Shown piece by piece: positions 36,001 through 48,939 of a DNA stretch of 64,000 nt. The notes under the pieces are model-generated. The model ran no database searches. It was not told the origin of the DNA and saw only the letters and a program-made list of their open reading frames with translations. This stretch comes from Irpex lacteus (lineage: Eukaryota; Basidiomycota; Agaricomycetes; Polyporales; Irpicaceae). The stretch is taken from contig MQVO02000020.1 of assembly GCA_001986395.2 (NCBI GenBank), positions 434,001 through 498,000 on the forward strand, in the 5' to 3' direction. A program made the translations under genes and the position numbers. Within the stretch, counting starts at the first letter, position 1. Every line of letters begins with the position of its first letter.

Positions 36001-38229
36001 TCTGTTGACAAAGACAAACGGCAATTGACTTTATCCACACGACCATCGGTGCTGTATCCTGACCAAGGGAAACCTGTGGTTGACGCTGTCATCAACAGTG
36101 TAGACGATCTTACCGTGGGTTCGACTGTCCGTGGTTTCATCAAGAGTGTCGCGGAACATGGGTTGTTCGTCACACTGGGTCGTAACGTCGATGCGCGTGT
36201 TCAGATCAAGGAACTCTTCGATGATGTTCGTTACCCACCCGATTCTGCACCCAACATACAACTGACGCAATCTTTAGTTCGTCAAGGACTGGAAGAGTCG
36301 CTTTACAGCCAACCAGGTGGTCAAAGGACGAGTTCTGAGGTTAGTATATCCGTTCAATCGATATACTGTATTCATATATCGTCCCACAGTGTCGACAAGG
36401 AGAAGAAACAGGTCGAGCTTTCTTTCCGCTCCGGAGATTCGTCAAAAGAGTCGTCCTCTCTCAAGCTCTCGGACCTCAGCGAAGGCCAGAAAGTTGATGC
36501 CGTCGTACAGAAGATTCAGGACTACGGTATCTTCCTCCAAATTGAAGGTTCCAAGATACGAGGACTGTGCCATAAATCTGAAGTGAGTGCGGTCTCCGAA
36601 TCAGTCAACACTGTTACTAAACCATGTCTAGCTTTCTGATAACAAAGATGCGGACGTCGACATGGCGCTGCGAAGTTTCAGAGAAGGTGATCGAGTGAAG
36701 GCGGCAGTTCTTGCAATCGATACCAACACACGCAGAATATCTTTTGGTCTGAAGCCTTCTTACTTCAGTGAAGATGACTTTGCGGCTGTGGACGAGGAAT
36801 CTGGCGATGAAGTGGAGCCCGAGTCCCTCGGCGTCGTCGAAGATGAATCAGATGAGGACGAGGAGGACGAAGGAGGAGATGCCAGCGAGGAAGACGCCAG
36901 CGAGGGCGAAGAAGATGAAGATATTCCCGAAGGCAGCGTCGAAGACGACGACGTTGAGATGCAGGTTGATTCTGCTGTTGACTTGAATCCACAGTTCAAG
37001 CGCAACACGAATAAGCCGACAGCCTCAATACCTACGCTTGAGCTGGGCGGTGGATTCCAGTGGTCCGCTCAACCTTCTCAGGAATACGACGAAATATCTG
37101 CTTCTTCAGAGGACGAGGACGCGGAGGATACGCAGCATGGCAAGAAGAAGAAGCGACGCAAGGAGATCGAGCAAGACTTGACCGCAGACCTACATACCAA
37201 GGCTCCTGAGTCGAACGCCGATTTCGAGCGGTTACTTTTGGGATCTCCGAACTCATCATACCTCTGGGTGCAATACATGTCTTTCCAACTTCAGCTCTCC
37301 GAAATTGACAAGGCTCGCGATATCGCCCGCCGCGCTTTGCGGACGATCAACTTCCGGGAGGAGCAGGAGAAGTTGAACATCTGGATCGCTCTGCTGAATC
37401 TCGAAAACGTCTATGGTACTGAAGAGACTTTGGAGACTACCTTCAAGGATGCTGCTCGTCACAACGACTCCAAGACTGTCCATCTCCGTTTGGCTGCTAT
37501 CCTTGATCAGAGCGACAAACTCGAGGTAAGCGATCTTTGGCAGAAGGTTTCGGGGTCCTAATAAGCCCTGTTCTGTTATACAGAAAGCGGAGGAGCAATT
37601 CAAGCGCACAGCGAAGAAGTTTGGTCAGAGCTCGAAAGTCTGGACGCTGTTCGGAGAGTATTATCTTCGACACGGCAAGCGAGAAGAGGCTCGCAGCTTG
37701 CTTCCTCGCAGTCTTCAAAGTTTGGAGAAACGAAAGCGTAAGTTGGCAACATATCTGGCCCCCATATCGCTCTAATTTGACCATAGATCTCAAAACCATC
37801 TCCAAATTCGCGCAACTCGAGTACAAACTTGGTGATCCTGAGCGTGGAAAGACCATCTTCGAGGGGATCGTCGATTCTCATCCCAAACGTTGGGATTTGT
37901 GGTCTATCTATATAGATATGGAGGCCAGCCAGGAGGACATGGCAAGCGTTCGGTATGCGTTCTATACTGTTATATTGACGGAATCAGGCTCAACGAATTC
38001 ACGTACAGCAACTTATTCGACCGAGTATTGGCACAAAAAATGACCAGTCACAAAGCAAAGTACGTTTAGTTCATAGCTGTCTCGTTGCAGAAAATGGCTA
38101 ACATCGGACCACAGAGCCTTTTTCAAGAAATGGCTGGAACTCGAGAGGAGATTAGGGGATGAGGAGGGTGCCTCAACGGTGAAAGAGAAGGCAATAGAGT
38201 GGACTCAGCGCGCTACAAATTCTGCATAA
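33035..38229 (+). CDS. RRP5: rRNA biogenesis protein RRP5 (S1 repeats plus HAT/TPR repeats)
   Basis: Nucleolar factor for pre-rRNA processing; in yeast Rrp5 supports both 18S (A0-A2) and 5.8S (A3) cleavages. From ATG 33035: a Lys-rich N-terminus (KRTLEESTATPKAKKTRVEG), then many S1 RNA-binding domains (for example MKLFGQIISVEPLALIISLP, VEDHGYILDLGVDDVSGFL, GTVKKLTDSALFVSMSGNVD, VRGFIKSVAEHGLFVTLGRN, DAVVQKIQDYGIFLQIEGSK). An acidic linker at 36780-36990 is nearly all Asp/Glu/Ser. The C-terminal HAT repeats follow: ADFERLLLGSPNSSYLWVQY, IDKARDIARRALRTINFREE and AFFKKWLELERRLGDEEG. It ends IEWTQRATNSA at 38229. At least ten short introns. Domain order and overall size fit RRP5. Confidence 0.93.
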
Positions 38230-38486
38230 GTCGTTAGGCAATATTTAATCCGTATACGCTATCCACAAACGACAAAAATCAGTGAGATGAGAGGAAGAGG
38301 CAATGAACTGCAGTAAAACGACAAACAATGGAGAGCAGCGATAAAGAAAGAATAACTAGCGTAAGATATGCGCAAAGGAGCGTGGGTCGACAAACCTGGC
38401 CAGGGTATATGCCATGTTAAATACGAAAAATAGAAAAAACCGAACATTACAACGCAAGTCTTGCATGTTCATGGCGGCCGGTGCCA
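38230..38486. other. convergent 3' spacer
   Basis: 257 bp between the RRP5 stop and the stop of the opposing kelch gene. No gene is seen; it must hold the 3' ends of both transcripts. Confidence 0.6.
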
Positions 38487-41400
38487 TCATAGCCGTCGAT
38501 TGCTCATCGAGCTGGCGAGTTGTTGTCGCCAGTCTTCCAATTCGCTGGAGAGATGCTCAAAAGCCATTGCGTTGTCTGAGCTCGAGGTGCTCGCGCGGCG
38601 TTCTGAAATCCCAGAAATTGGACGACCGCGACCAAAACCGGGTTCGTCCACTTCGAGAAGAAGGCCGATTTTATGAGACAGTTGCTCGTTCTCGCGCTTG
38701 AGGTTGGAGTTCTCATTGCTGAGTTTCTCGACCAAGGTCTCCTCGCTCCCTCCTCGGGCAAGGTCCAAGGAACTTCGTAGTTGCTCAGCGTCTTGTTCAA
38801 GTTCCTCGATACGCAACTGTCGCTCCTCTGACTCGCGTTGGTAGGCGATAAGGTTCTCCCGCATGTGCTCGAGGTCGCTCTCCAGGCTTTCGATACGCAA
38901 GCGAAGCTCACGATTGTCGCCGTTCAGGCGTTGCACCTGTCGCTGCGCGTCTGTTAGCTGGTTGCGCAGCATTTCAGTGCCGTGGCTGTCGTCCGAGGAA
39001 GGCGTGCCGCGACCATTGATGCCACGTATACGCGACCCAGGATCAGCACTCGAAGAGCGATCAAGCTCAGACTGGATGCTTTGGTTGAGGACCTTTTGCT
39101 TGGCCAGCTCGTCCTTCATCTTACGCATCATCTTCTCAGTGCCCCTGCGATAATGATCAGCATTGGGCCATTGAGCATGTGTAGACAACTTACTTCACGT
39201 AGTGGACAGCCAGCTGGTAGTCCTCCTCGAGCTGTTGAAGACGAGCTTTGTACGAGTTCTCAGTTTCTTCCAACTTCTGTTCGAGCTCTTGAATGCGTGC
39301 CTCAGAGTCTCCGTTCTGATGGGGACCCGCAGACTGCAAGCGTTCGACTTCTGCACCAAGACTCTCAAGTTGTTCCTCAGCTTCACGCTTCTGCTGAAGC
39401 GCATTCTGCAGCTCTCGGTCGGTCCTGTCTTGTACACGGCTGCGACTGGCCAGTTGTTCCTCCAGCTCTGCAAGACGTGCCAAAGCTGCTCCATCGTCCC
39501 TCTTCGTGATCTCTTCGCCTTCGACGATGCCGTTCTCAGCGAGGAAGTTGCGTAGCGCGTCGAGCCGGACCTTGTTGTTGGCGACTTCCCTCGCGTTCTC
39601 ACGCAGCTCCGCGTCTCGTATAGCCAGATCCTTGCGCAGACGGCCGCTATCAGCCAACGCCGAAGACAGCTGTGTACGAAGGCCGACGATCTGAGAACGA
39701 AGAGCCATGGCTTCAACCTCGGTGTCCCGAAGTTTACGGCGCTCGTCAGCAAGGTCGGCCTGTGCGTTCTCCGCGGTACGCGAAGCGTCTTGGAGCACGG
39801 TTCTTAGAGATGATATCTCAGCCTCGAGAGCATTGACCTTCTCCACATGGCCACGAGTCAAGCGATCCTCGTCAGTCTTGAGGTCGCGATGCGAGTCGAG
39901 GAGTTTGCCAAGACCACCGGTGGTGAGAGCACGGAATGCATCGGCTTCCTCTCGCGACTTGGTCCACGAGTTCTCGGCATCCGCGAGACGAATACGGAGG
40001 CCCTCCACCTCGGTTGTGCGAGTTTCGAGATCTCCACGAAGCTCGGCAAGATCAGCCTCCATCTGGCTCATCTGCTCGCGAGCGCGCTGGTACTGTTCCT
40101 CCAGCTGCTCAGCCCGCCCGGAGGAAGCTGTGACAGCCGCGTGGGCCTGCTCGAGGGCGCGAACATGCTGATCGCGAGTGAGGATGAGGTCTTCAAGCTG
40201 CGACTGAGTGCTCAAGTACTCGGCCTCTCGTTGTTCGAGCTGAGACTTGTGCGCCAACAGCTGCTCCGTCTGTTCACGAAGAGCGGCCTCCAGCTGGCTA
40301 TGCTTGTCCTGGAGAGAAGAATGGTCCTCCAAATCACGCGCACGACTTTCAGCCAATGTCTCCGCTCGCTTCGCACTCTCCTCCGCCCTAGCCTCCGCCT
40401 GCTCGAGCAGGGTAGTCTGCAACGCCAGGGAATCGTGCAACTCCTTGATCTGCCGATCTCGTTCGTTCTGTCCTGAGGTAACGGCAGACAGTTGACGCTC
40501 AAGTTCAGAAATGCGTTCGCGCTCGAGCCTCGAGGCATCCCTGTCGGAAGCAGCTTCCACTGCAGCGAGCTTCGCCCGATAGTAGGCGGCTTCCTGCACA
40601 GCGCTAGACCGGACCTTTTCAGCTTCCTCGACACGCTCAGAAGCTTGGCGTGCTTGCTCAATCATTGAAGCCTGCCCATAGCAGCGGCCAAACGTTAATC
40701 CTCCATCGCATCAAACCAAGGTAAAAAAAACTGACCTGAATCTTGGACTTCAAGTGTTTGAGATTGAGAACCATCTCGGAGACCCGCCGGCTGTCCACGT
40801 CCTCGTCGTTCTCAGAGCCCGTGTCCAATTGGCCTTCGTCCGCGTACACGAAACCTGCCCGCGAAGCCTTCGCCAGCGCAGCCTTCATCCACGCCTCGCG
40901 CTTCTTCAGAGCCTCCATCTCCGCCTCCTTGTCCTTCAAATCTCGGATGAGATCGGCAGTGAGGTTGCCCGTGGATCCGCCCGTTCGGTGGTGAGCGAAG
41001 CCGTTGGTGGTGGGCGAGCTCGGCTTGTGTGTGTATTGACCGTCCAACGGAGATCTAGCACGCTCACGCACAACGGGCGACGCACTCCTCGCAGACGCGT
41101 TCTGCAAGTCTATCGCCGCGCTGACCATGCTAATTGGTTCGTAACTGCCGCCCTCTTGTGATGCAATCGGAGAGGCTGCGCGATTCGAACTGAAGTTGTT
41201 GGGACTCCGGGCTCTGTTGTTGTCGGGAGAGATGGCGCGTTCGCCCGTGATGATATCGCTGGGGCTATCACCCAGGTCATAATCTTCGGCTTCCTCACGT
41301 GGCGGACGCACTGGGACTTTCCCTCGCAGGCTGTTGTTGATGTTCTGCGCATTACCGTTGACGACCGCCCGTTGAGTAGGAGACACCGCGCGTCGAGGAT

Positions 41401-43316
41401 CATCCAACGACTGGTCTCCGATTGGCGACGTCGCACGCACGCCCGGGGCACCTACAGGCTGAGCAGTAGCCGAGGTCTGGCGGTTTAGCTGTTGAGGAGG
41501 TCCAGTGGGAGGAGCGTTATTCGCGCCAGGATATTTGATATGTTCTATGATAATCATTAGATCTTCGGTGGCTGAGGATATATATTTAAACTTACTAGTA
41601 TCCAAGACGTGGATAAGTGTAGGGTCCTCGGGCTTAGCGGGGTTCGCGGACTCGCCACCAATACCTCCTAATACAAACACTCGCGATCCCATAGAGGCCA
41701 TAGCGTGTCCTGAGCGCGGGGTCGGCGCAGGACCCATCTTCTGGAACATGTACCATCGCTGGTCTGTAGATAGTTCAGCGCAAGTAGTAGAAATATTGGA
41801 TAGTACGCACTGGATAGCTTGAAAGCGCCGAGGTCACCGAGATCCTTTCCGTCGACACCTCTTCCACCGAACACGTACACGACGTCGTCGACGAGAGCGG
41901 CAGCGTGACCTTCGCGAGGTGAGGGGATGAACCCGATGCATGTCAGTTCGGCCCAAGTGTTGGTGTTGGTGTCAAACACCCATGTGTCATTGTAATGATA
42001 CTGGCAATCAGTACCGCCAAAGCTAGAAGCATAATGTGCAGGTGAACATCAAGCATAGACGTATAATGACAAATAATGTGGAAAAACGTACAGAACAATC
42101 TTTTCACCGTATGAGACACAGACGTGCCCCGTACGCTGCGCGGGGCGGGGAGAGCCCTCTGCCACTTCGATTTTCTCCCACGTTGCCTTGGTCCGCACTA
42201 CGTAGAAGATAATGAGATTGGTGGGATCTTTGATGTGGGCAAGATAGGAACTTACGAGAGTTGAGATCAAATGCCCACAGATCGTTAAGACACTCTCCGT
42301 CGACCTGTCCTCCGAACACGAAGAATTTCGATCCTACCATGCACACAGCATGGCCGTAGCGACCAGCTGGAGATGCACCGTTCACAGAGACCTTCGTCCA
42401 TTCGCGGGACACTGTGGTGTACGTCAGAGACTCCCGTTGGAGAGACAATCAACAATAGGGACCGTACCGAGGTTCAGCAGATACAGCCCGTCGTCCTGTT
42501 TATCCTCTGCTCCTGCCCGATTATGGCTCTTTGTGTCACCTCCCCAGACAATGAGGACGCTCCCTACGAGCGCGCTTGCGTGCAATACTCGCGGTGACGG
42601 TATCTCGCCAGCTGTCTGCAGCATAGTCGCCGAGAGGTCACGGGTGGAAAACAAGTACAGGTCATTACGGACGTTGTCTCGGACGAGGCCACCGAACAAG
42701 AATAGCTCGCCCGTAGCAGTCGCAGTAGCAGGCAGCGCATGACCATATCTAGGAAATGGAGATGGCGAGGGGTTGGTGGGGGCAGCTTGACCGGCCTTTG
42801 GGAGGATCACAGGAGGCGGCAGTATCAATTTTCGCTGTGACCATGGGTATGCACGCTGTGTGTGCTGCTGCTGGCCTGGCTGACCCGCTTGAGATGGCGG
42901 GCTTTGCTGCGCTGGCGGTTGTTGTTGAGGAGAGGTCGAGTTTGCGACGGTGGGACTATGCTGAGACAAGCCATTTGCGTTGCTGGCGACGTTATTTGGA
43001 CTCGACCCTCGAGTCTGTCGTAGCTGGGGCGTCGTAGAGTTGTGCTGTTGTACAGGAGGTCCTAACGCAGGACTCCCTCGTCCATTAAGCCCGCTTAAGA
43101 GATGGAAAGAGGGCATGATGAGTGTCGCAGAATGAGGGTATAATACGCGGTTGTCAGGGCGCTGCAGTAAAGCAACAAAGCTTACCTGTCGTAACTGGTC
43201 TCCTTTGCCAACTGCCTCTGCTGCTGCTGTATCTGGGCTGGGGGAGGTTGCTGTTGCTGAGCAGGTGGGTTGCTCGCCGGAGGAGGCTGCTGCTTCTTCC
43301 GGCTGAAGAAGGACAT
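38487..43316 (-). CDS. Tea1-like kelch-repeat / coiled-coil cell-polarity protein
   Basis: Tea1-type proteins ride on microtubule ends and mark growth sites at the cell cortex. Exon 1 (43316-43186) reads [18 protein letters not shown] and is Gln/Pro-rich; it joins in phase to [18 protein letters not shown] kelch propeller follows with [93 protein letters not shown] and [20 protein letters not shown]. Next is a Ser/Pro-rich linker (about 41,500-40,900), then a very long coiled coil encoded from about 40,930 to 38,500 (one exon of almost 490 codons at 39,190-40,665). It ends [10 protein letters not shown] at 38487. Kelch N-terminus plus long C-terminal coiled coil is diagnostic of the Tea1/Tea3 type. 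Confidence 0.87.
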
Positions 43317-44914
43317 TCTCCTTGACTTGCGACCTAGGAGGGACGAAATGGCTGCAGACTATGTGTCTGGTATAGTATTAGAGCAGTATGAGTGGTATTC
43401 GGGGAGCCAGGAGGGAGAGGAATGAGGATGGCGACGTTGGCAGGACCCGCCTGGTCGTTGGTGAAGCCAAGGTGCGGTGGGCGTTTCACAGGACGATATT
43501 CCACACTTGCAGTGATCATCCGTGCGCACCCCCCAGACATCTCAGTCTGATGGCCGACCGAGTTACTCATCTCGCACATGTTGCCAGTTTATGCTAGTCC
43601 ACGTTGCTAATTACTTGCTCATTTCCACACATTCAGCGGGCTGCGATATGCGGAAGGTCGCTCGCTGGGGTCGCCGTATCGTGCGTGCGAAGTGCCATCA
43701 CGGACCCATGCGTTTCTGGCGCCCATGGCCATAGCTTGCTACACTGCGAAGTGCCCACACTGACAGTTGAGATTGGGCAACATTCCAACAAAAACGGAGG
43801 TGCCTAGCACAGCACTCGTTGATGAATATTTCAGATCATCTGCAGCGTTGCGAGAGATCCATGTGTGCCTGCTCAAGCCTGCTCTGCGCACTAAATTGCT
43901 CAGTCCTTGCGAGAAGACCCACATAAAAGAAGAGCATCTTCGGAGAGGGCCCAATGTAATTGTATACTCGGACACTGTCCTTGGGAGGGGTCATATATGC
44001 ACCCGATGTCTCCGGAACGCTGGAAGGGTGTTCTTGATGAAGAGAGTGAAGACATGGGAATCCGCGATTGATGTCAGGTATCAGCGAAGTTGGGGATTCA
44101 ATAAAAGTAGTACTTATTGGTACAATACATGGACGGCTTATACGTACTAGTAATGTGTCAGATACTATTTTGAATGGAGGATATTCACCCTCGAATACCA
44201 TCGTATTCAGTGGACCAAGAACCCATCATTGTGTGCGATACTCGTGGTGGAAGACGATCATCTGGTAGGCTTTGAATTCTATCCCTAAGTGCGGTCCGCT
44301 GACGTCCGCCAACGATGGAATTTTGGTAGAATTCACCCCAACCACCACAGCAATGTCAACACAGCCAAGCTTACCGTCTGTATTACCTTCGGTACCAGCT
44401 TTGCAAGATGGTATGCGGTTATACATCAATTTCTGAGCACAATTACTTACACAGAGAAGTCAATACCACACCTCAGCAGATCCAGGCGGGGCTTGCGAGA
44501 GTAACAAATCCCTCCGAGTAAGGAGACCGTCAGTCCCTCTTCAACACACAATGAAACTGACCCTGCTTCGTGCCTCGCAGGACACCGATATTCATCTGTG
44601 CCCTCGAGAAGTGCAACAGACTGTTTCCATCGAAAGACCGCCTCATGGCGCACCGTAAAGCTGCTCATAATACTGATGACGATGGTGATATCATCACATG
44701 GAATGAATAGCTGTCTTTATTCTTGGAGTGTCGTATTATAGCAGACTGCATGGCTGTCTTTCTCGTACATTGAACACTCGATAGACCTGGAATACACTCC
44801 TCTTAGCCTCGTTCCTCGTCTCTGTTACGTGTGACACAATCACGCGTACGTGCTCTACGACGTCACGCCTCCGCCACCGTCTCCGCAAATCCGTCGAGTC
44901 GGGCGGTCGCTGCG
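43317..44914. other. divergent intergenic region, no firm gene
   Basis: Upstream of the kelch gene (minus) and the lipase gene (plus). On the minus strand, open frames at 44447-44668 (true ATG, MSSFTVRHEAVFRWKQS), 44226-44429 and 43836-44201 could be parts of a small gene. Splicing phases tried between them gave stops, so no model is offered. Confidence 0.4.
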
Positions 44915-47211
44915 ATGGACGACAACCCTGCAGATGCAAAACAGACACTCACACAAAGACTCTCCTCCCTGCTCTCCTCAGGGAATCACCAGAGGAATTC
45001 AAATCAACACTTCTTCTCCTCAGAGCCCCCGTCTAGGCGTTCAGGAGATCTCGAGCGCGACGCAGGCATGAGGTCCATACGCACAAGACCTCCCTCCCCG
45101 CGCATGCACTCCGCGTCGAGAAACAGCAGCTTTCATCGGTCGACTCAGTCTCTCAGCTTGAACACAAGTATGCCAGAGCAAGGCTCGAGTAAGGCACACC
45201 AGCGCGAGCAGTCACAGCCAACCTTCCCTGTACTGCGCTGGCTAACGGGAAAGCAGTCCTCATCGGACTATGCACGTACGCATGCGCAATCTCATCCAAG
45301 TACTCCTATCGAGTACTCTGACTCGCCTTTGAATACCCTGCCACCCTCTCGACCAGATATCTCTGCGCTCGCAGAGGCACTCGACGATGACCCGCGGCTC
45401 CTCGAGGCGCACTCTAAAGCGGACATGCCGTCTCGCCCCAAAGCTGCCAAACTCCCTCCTCAATTACGACCCTGGCGACCTCCCAACCACCTCTCGGATC
45501 TATCACGCGCTACGCTCCCTACTGCAAGCCTCTCCCCAACGACCTCCTTCTACTCCTCGGCCTACACAGACCCATACGAAGATCCATTCTCCCAACGACA
45601 CAATGACGACTTGGACATGTTCTACAGCCCTACTCCAAACCCCGTACCGATACCACACAGTCCCGCTCCCGCCCATGTCAACCGTTCCCCACCTACATTA
45701 TCACCTTCGTCTACACGATCGTCCATAGAAACTTTAAGACTTATACAAGACAAGGGCAGGAGTATACATACCACACCTCCCTCGCAGAAGCTTACGATAC
45801 CCAATCCGTTTAGCTGGTTCGGAGTTGAAGATGGTTCTCAGCAGAAGGAGAACATGGATCCGTTATTGAGTGAGGAGGATAGGGCACGGACACAGGATAA
45901 ACAGAAGGAGCGTATACGACAGCACTGTGAGTACACCCTGAATTCATTCATCTCAATGACTGACCTGTAGATTGCGCAAAGACTCAAGCCCCCACAATCC
46001 AGTCGTCTTCTGCCACGGCCTCCTCGGTTTCGACACAGTCACAGTCGGTCTCTCAATCGCCCCACTCCAAGTATCCCACTGGCGAGGTATCAAAGACGCA
46101 CTCGAGGCCAACGGCACAGAAGTGCTCATCACACGCGTGCCCGCGACGAGTTCTCCCATCGAACGTGCCAAGGTGCTGGAGAAGAAGATCAGCGAGGTGT
46201 ATCCCGGGCGGAGCGTCCATCTCATTGGTACGTTGGGTTAATTTTCGGAATGCGGGAGTGCTGATGTCGAATACAGGTGTGTAATCGGTGTAGGTCATAG
46301 TATGGTATGTTAGCGTTGTTTTTTGAGTATGTCTGTCGTTCATTGATTTGTGGCTTGTAGGGCGGACTGGATTGCAGGTATCTGACTACACACTTGACGG
46401 ACCGGAAGTTCAAAGTGCTCTCAATAACGACGATCGCAACACCACATCGAGGATCCTCTTTCGCGGACCATTTCCTATCGACCGTCGGTATAGAACGAAT
46501 GCCCTCCGTTTTGTCGTTACTCGATTTATTGCCGAATGGTGGTGGTGATGGCAAGGCGTTCGAGTTCTTGACAGTGGAGAATATGCGACGGTTTAATGAG
46601 GAGACGCCTGACGTACCTGGAGTGAAGTACTTTAGCTGGGGTGCGGTGTATGAGCCAGGGCTTATTGACACATGGAAGTATGTAAATCAACTCGACCATT
46701 CGACAGTGTTGCTGATCGGGTTGTAGATGGTCTCACTCCGTTATACTCGAGAAGGAAGGCCCAAACGACGGTCTCGTCTCATTAAAGTCTGCACGATGGG
46801 TACGCTCTTGATTTGACTACCTTCCCATCCCCAGCTAACGCCTCCGTTAATCAGGGCACCTACCTCGGTACCCTCGAAGGCGTAAACCACCTCGACCTCG
46901 TCGGCTGGGTCAACACCGCCCGCTACAAATGGGCAGAAATCATGGGACGCGAGATCAAGTTCAAACCCGCCACGTTCTACCTCGGCGTCGCTGACCATCT
47001 CGCACGTGTCGTCGAAAGTCAGACTAGTACTCATGATAATCATGAGCAGGTTGAGGGTGGAGGTGAAACGGCTGAGCAGGCGGAGATACGACAGGAGGGC
47101 GAGAGGGCGGAGATGGCGGAGAGTTTGGTTAAGGGTGGGAGTGGGCATGGTACACCTTCGCCTGTGCCGGGGGAGTCGGGTTCTTCGTCGAGGAGGGAGA
47201 GGGAGAGTTAA
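44915..47211 (+). CDS. alpha/beta-hydrolase lipase with long disordered N-terminus
   Basis: Predicted triacylglycerol lipase-like esterase. From ATG 44915 (MDDNPADAKQTLTQRLSS) there is a Ser/Pro-rich N-terminal region of about 340 residues (exon ends 45925). Intron 45926-45981 leads to SSPHNPVVFCHGLLGFD (HG oxyanion motif). An intron interrupts LIG|HSM|GGLDCRYLTT: an 11-nt microexon at 46294-46304 carries the nucleophile serine of GHSMGG. Then come IATPHRGSSFADHFL, EGPNDGLVSLKSARWG (candidate catalytic Asp) and LGTLEGVNHLDLVGW (candidate His). The C-terminal tail is Glu/Ser-rich. The frame is open 28 codons further upstream, but it begins at GTG, so 44915 is the first ATG. Confidence 0.82.
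46294..46304 (+). other. 11-nt microexon encoding the lipase nucleophile
   Basis: GTCATAGTATG, preceded by GGTGTAG and followed by GTATGT. Joined as G|GT CAT AGT ATG|GGC GGA it yields the GHSMGG elbow. The flanking introns are 46228-46293 and 46305-46360. Confidence 0.75.
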
Positions 47212-47591
47212 TTGTAAGATAGGATTGCATTATAGGTATGTGAGAGACAGCTCTTAATCCGAGTTTTACATCTTATTTTGCACTCCTCCAGCATTTAACA
47301 AAGCTTGGTTACCTACCATACTCTGGATTATTCTACTTTTGCTGTATAATATTCTTAATTCTACGAGTCCGTGACCAAGATCGGTCCGTACTACCCCCTA
47401 GTTATACAGTGGTGGCCTGTGATATGACGTCGATCGAGTACGGAAAAACATTTAGAGCAGAGAATCGATCCGTGTGACGGGAGCTCTCTGCGCTGACTGA
47501 CCCTCCTGTACACATAGCTCTCTCTCTCTCTTGCTCTCTCTCACGCACATCTCTAACAGCACACTCTACACTATCCTATCCACAGTCAACA
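47212..47591. promoter_or_regulatory. promoter region of S-formylglutathione hydrolase
   Basis: 380 bp between the lipase stop and the FGH start. A CT-repeat tract at about 47518-47545 and a pyrimidine-rich leader lie just before the ATG, a pattern common in well-expressed fungal genes. No other gene is seen. Confidence 0.4.
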
Positions 47592-48939
47592 ATGTCTCTC
47601 GAGCAGATCTCGTCGAACAAGGCCTTCGAGGGCGAACTGATCAAGTACAAGTTCAAAGTGCGTAGCGCTCAAAAGATGTGATCATCTTCGACCGATCCGT
47701 TTCTCATTCTCTGACCTCCCTCCCGTCGAAACCACCTTCGATAGTCTGAAGTACTAGGTGGACTCGACGCACAGTTCAACCTCTTCATTCCTGCAAATGC
47801 ATCAAAGGGCAAGGTTCCTGTGCTGGTATATCTTTCGGGGTTGACGTGCACGGAAGATAATGCGTACGTCGTGTTTCCTTCACTAGCCTGGTCCCTGTTT
47901 GTGCTGAAGACATCTTTTGTGATTGTAGAGCTCAGAAGGGCAACTTCCTAGGACCTGCGGCGAAAGAGGGAATCGCTATCCTCTTCCCCGACACCTCCCC
48001 GCGAGGCGCAGGCATTGAAGGGGAGACAGACAGCTGGGACTTTGGTGTCGGTACGCTCCTTGCGGTACTGTCTCATTATGTGATTACTGACCTGTCATTG
48101 GGTTGGATGTGATGTGCTCAAGGTGCCGGCTTCTATGTGAACGCGACGAACCCGAAGTATGCCAAGCACTACAACATGCTCACGCACGTTACGGAAGAGC
48201 TTCCCAAGGTCATCCAAGACGCCGGACTTCCCATCGTACGCACTATCCCGCACCTCCAGCACCTCCCCATCTCCTAACGTTTGTACTGGTATAGGACTTC
48301 ACCCGCCAATCGATCTTCGGCCACTCCATGGGCGGACACGGTGCCCTGACGATCTACCTCAACTCCCTCCGCACAGGCTCGAAACAGTACCGGTCCGTAT
48401 CCGCCTTTGCGCCCATCGCCAACCCCATCAACTGTCCGTGGGGACAGAAGGCGTTCAGTGGGTACCTGCAGGGTGGGATTGAGGAGGCGAAGGAGCAGTA
48501 CGATGCGACTGAGCTGATCACGAAGCTGGGAGGAAAGATTCCGGTGCATGTGCTGGTTGACTATGTGTGTATCTTTTCTCTGCTTGGAATTAGTGAGGAT
48601 GGTGCTGATGGTCTTCGCGTGGATAGGGTACTGGAGATAACTTCTATAAGAATGGACAGCTTCTTCCGGAGAACTTCTTGAAGGCTGCTCGGGACGTCGG
48701 GTACGATGAGGTGCAGGTTCGTGTCCGTCAGCAGGAGGGATATGACCACAGCTACTACTTTGTGAGTACTCTATGCTCCTCTTGTCTGTAGTCAGCTGTG
48801 GCTCATCGCTGTACTAATCCTACAGATGTCTACCTTTGGAGCCGACCATGTACACTGTAAGCCATTTCGTCGTCCTACCCATGAAACAGGGGACTGACGG
48901 TAAATCTTCACAGTCCACGGGAACTTCCTCAAGGCATGA
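47592..48939 (+). CDS. S-formylglutathione hydrolase (esterase D type)
   Basis: Hydrolyses S-formylglutathione to glutathione and formate, the second step of glutathione-dependent formaldehyde detoxification in the cytosol. Exon 1 (47592-47657) reads MSLEQISSNKAFEGELIKYK. After the intron, exon 2 starts at 47746 with SEVLGGLDAQFNLFIPANA. Then come KVPVLVYLSGLTCTEDNA, FPDTSPRGAGIEGETDSWDF (family signature), GAGFYVNATNPKYAKHYNM, the nucleophile elbow SIFGHSMGGHGALTIYL, SAFAPIANPINCPWGQKAF, the HVLVDYGTGD region (Asp) across an intron and QQEGYDHSYYFMSTF (His). It ends GNFLKA at 48939. About seven short exons; all catalytic residues are present. In a wood-decay fungus it would handle formaldehyde from lignin methoxyl groups and methanol; that link is inference. 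Confidence 0.92.

Noticed and set aside
36760..37008. Ser-rich antisense frame within RRP5
   Set aside because: It mirrors the Asp/Glu acidic linker of RRP5 (GAN/GAR codons read as TCN/YTC).
39190..40665. Several long plus-strand frames opposite the coiled coil of the kelch protein
   Set aside because: They are antisense shadows caused by biased codon use in the coiled-coil exon; no homology or starts of their own.
43739..44668. Possible small minus-strand gene upstream of the kelch gene
   Set aside because: Open frames exist, one with a true ATG, but the splice phases tried between them ran into stops; left as unsupported.
44831..44914. Upstream extension of the lipase that would look like a mitochondrial presequence
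   Set aside because: The frame begins with GTG, not ATG; the first real ATG is at 44915.
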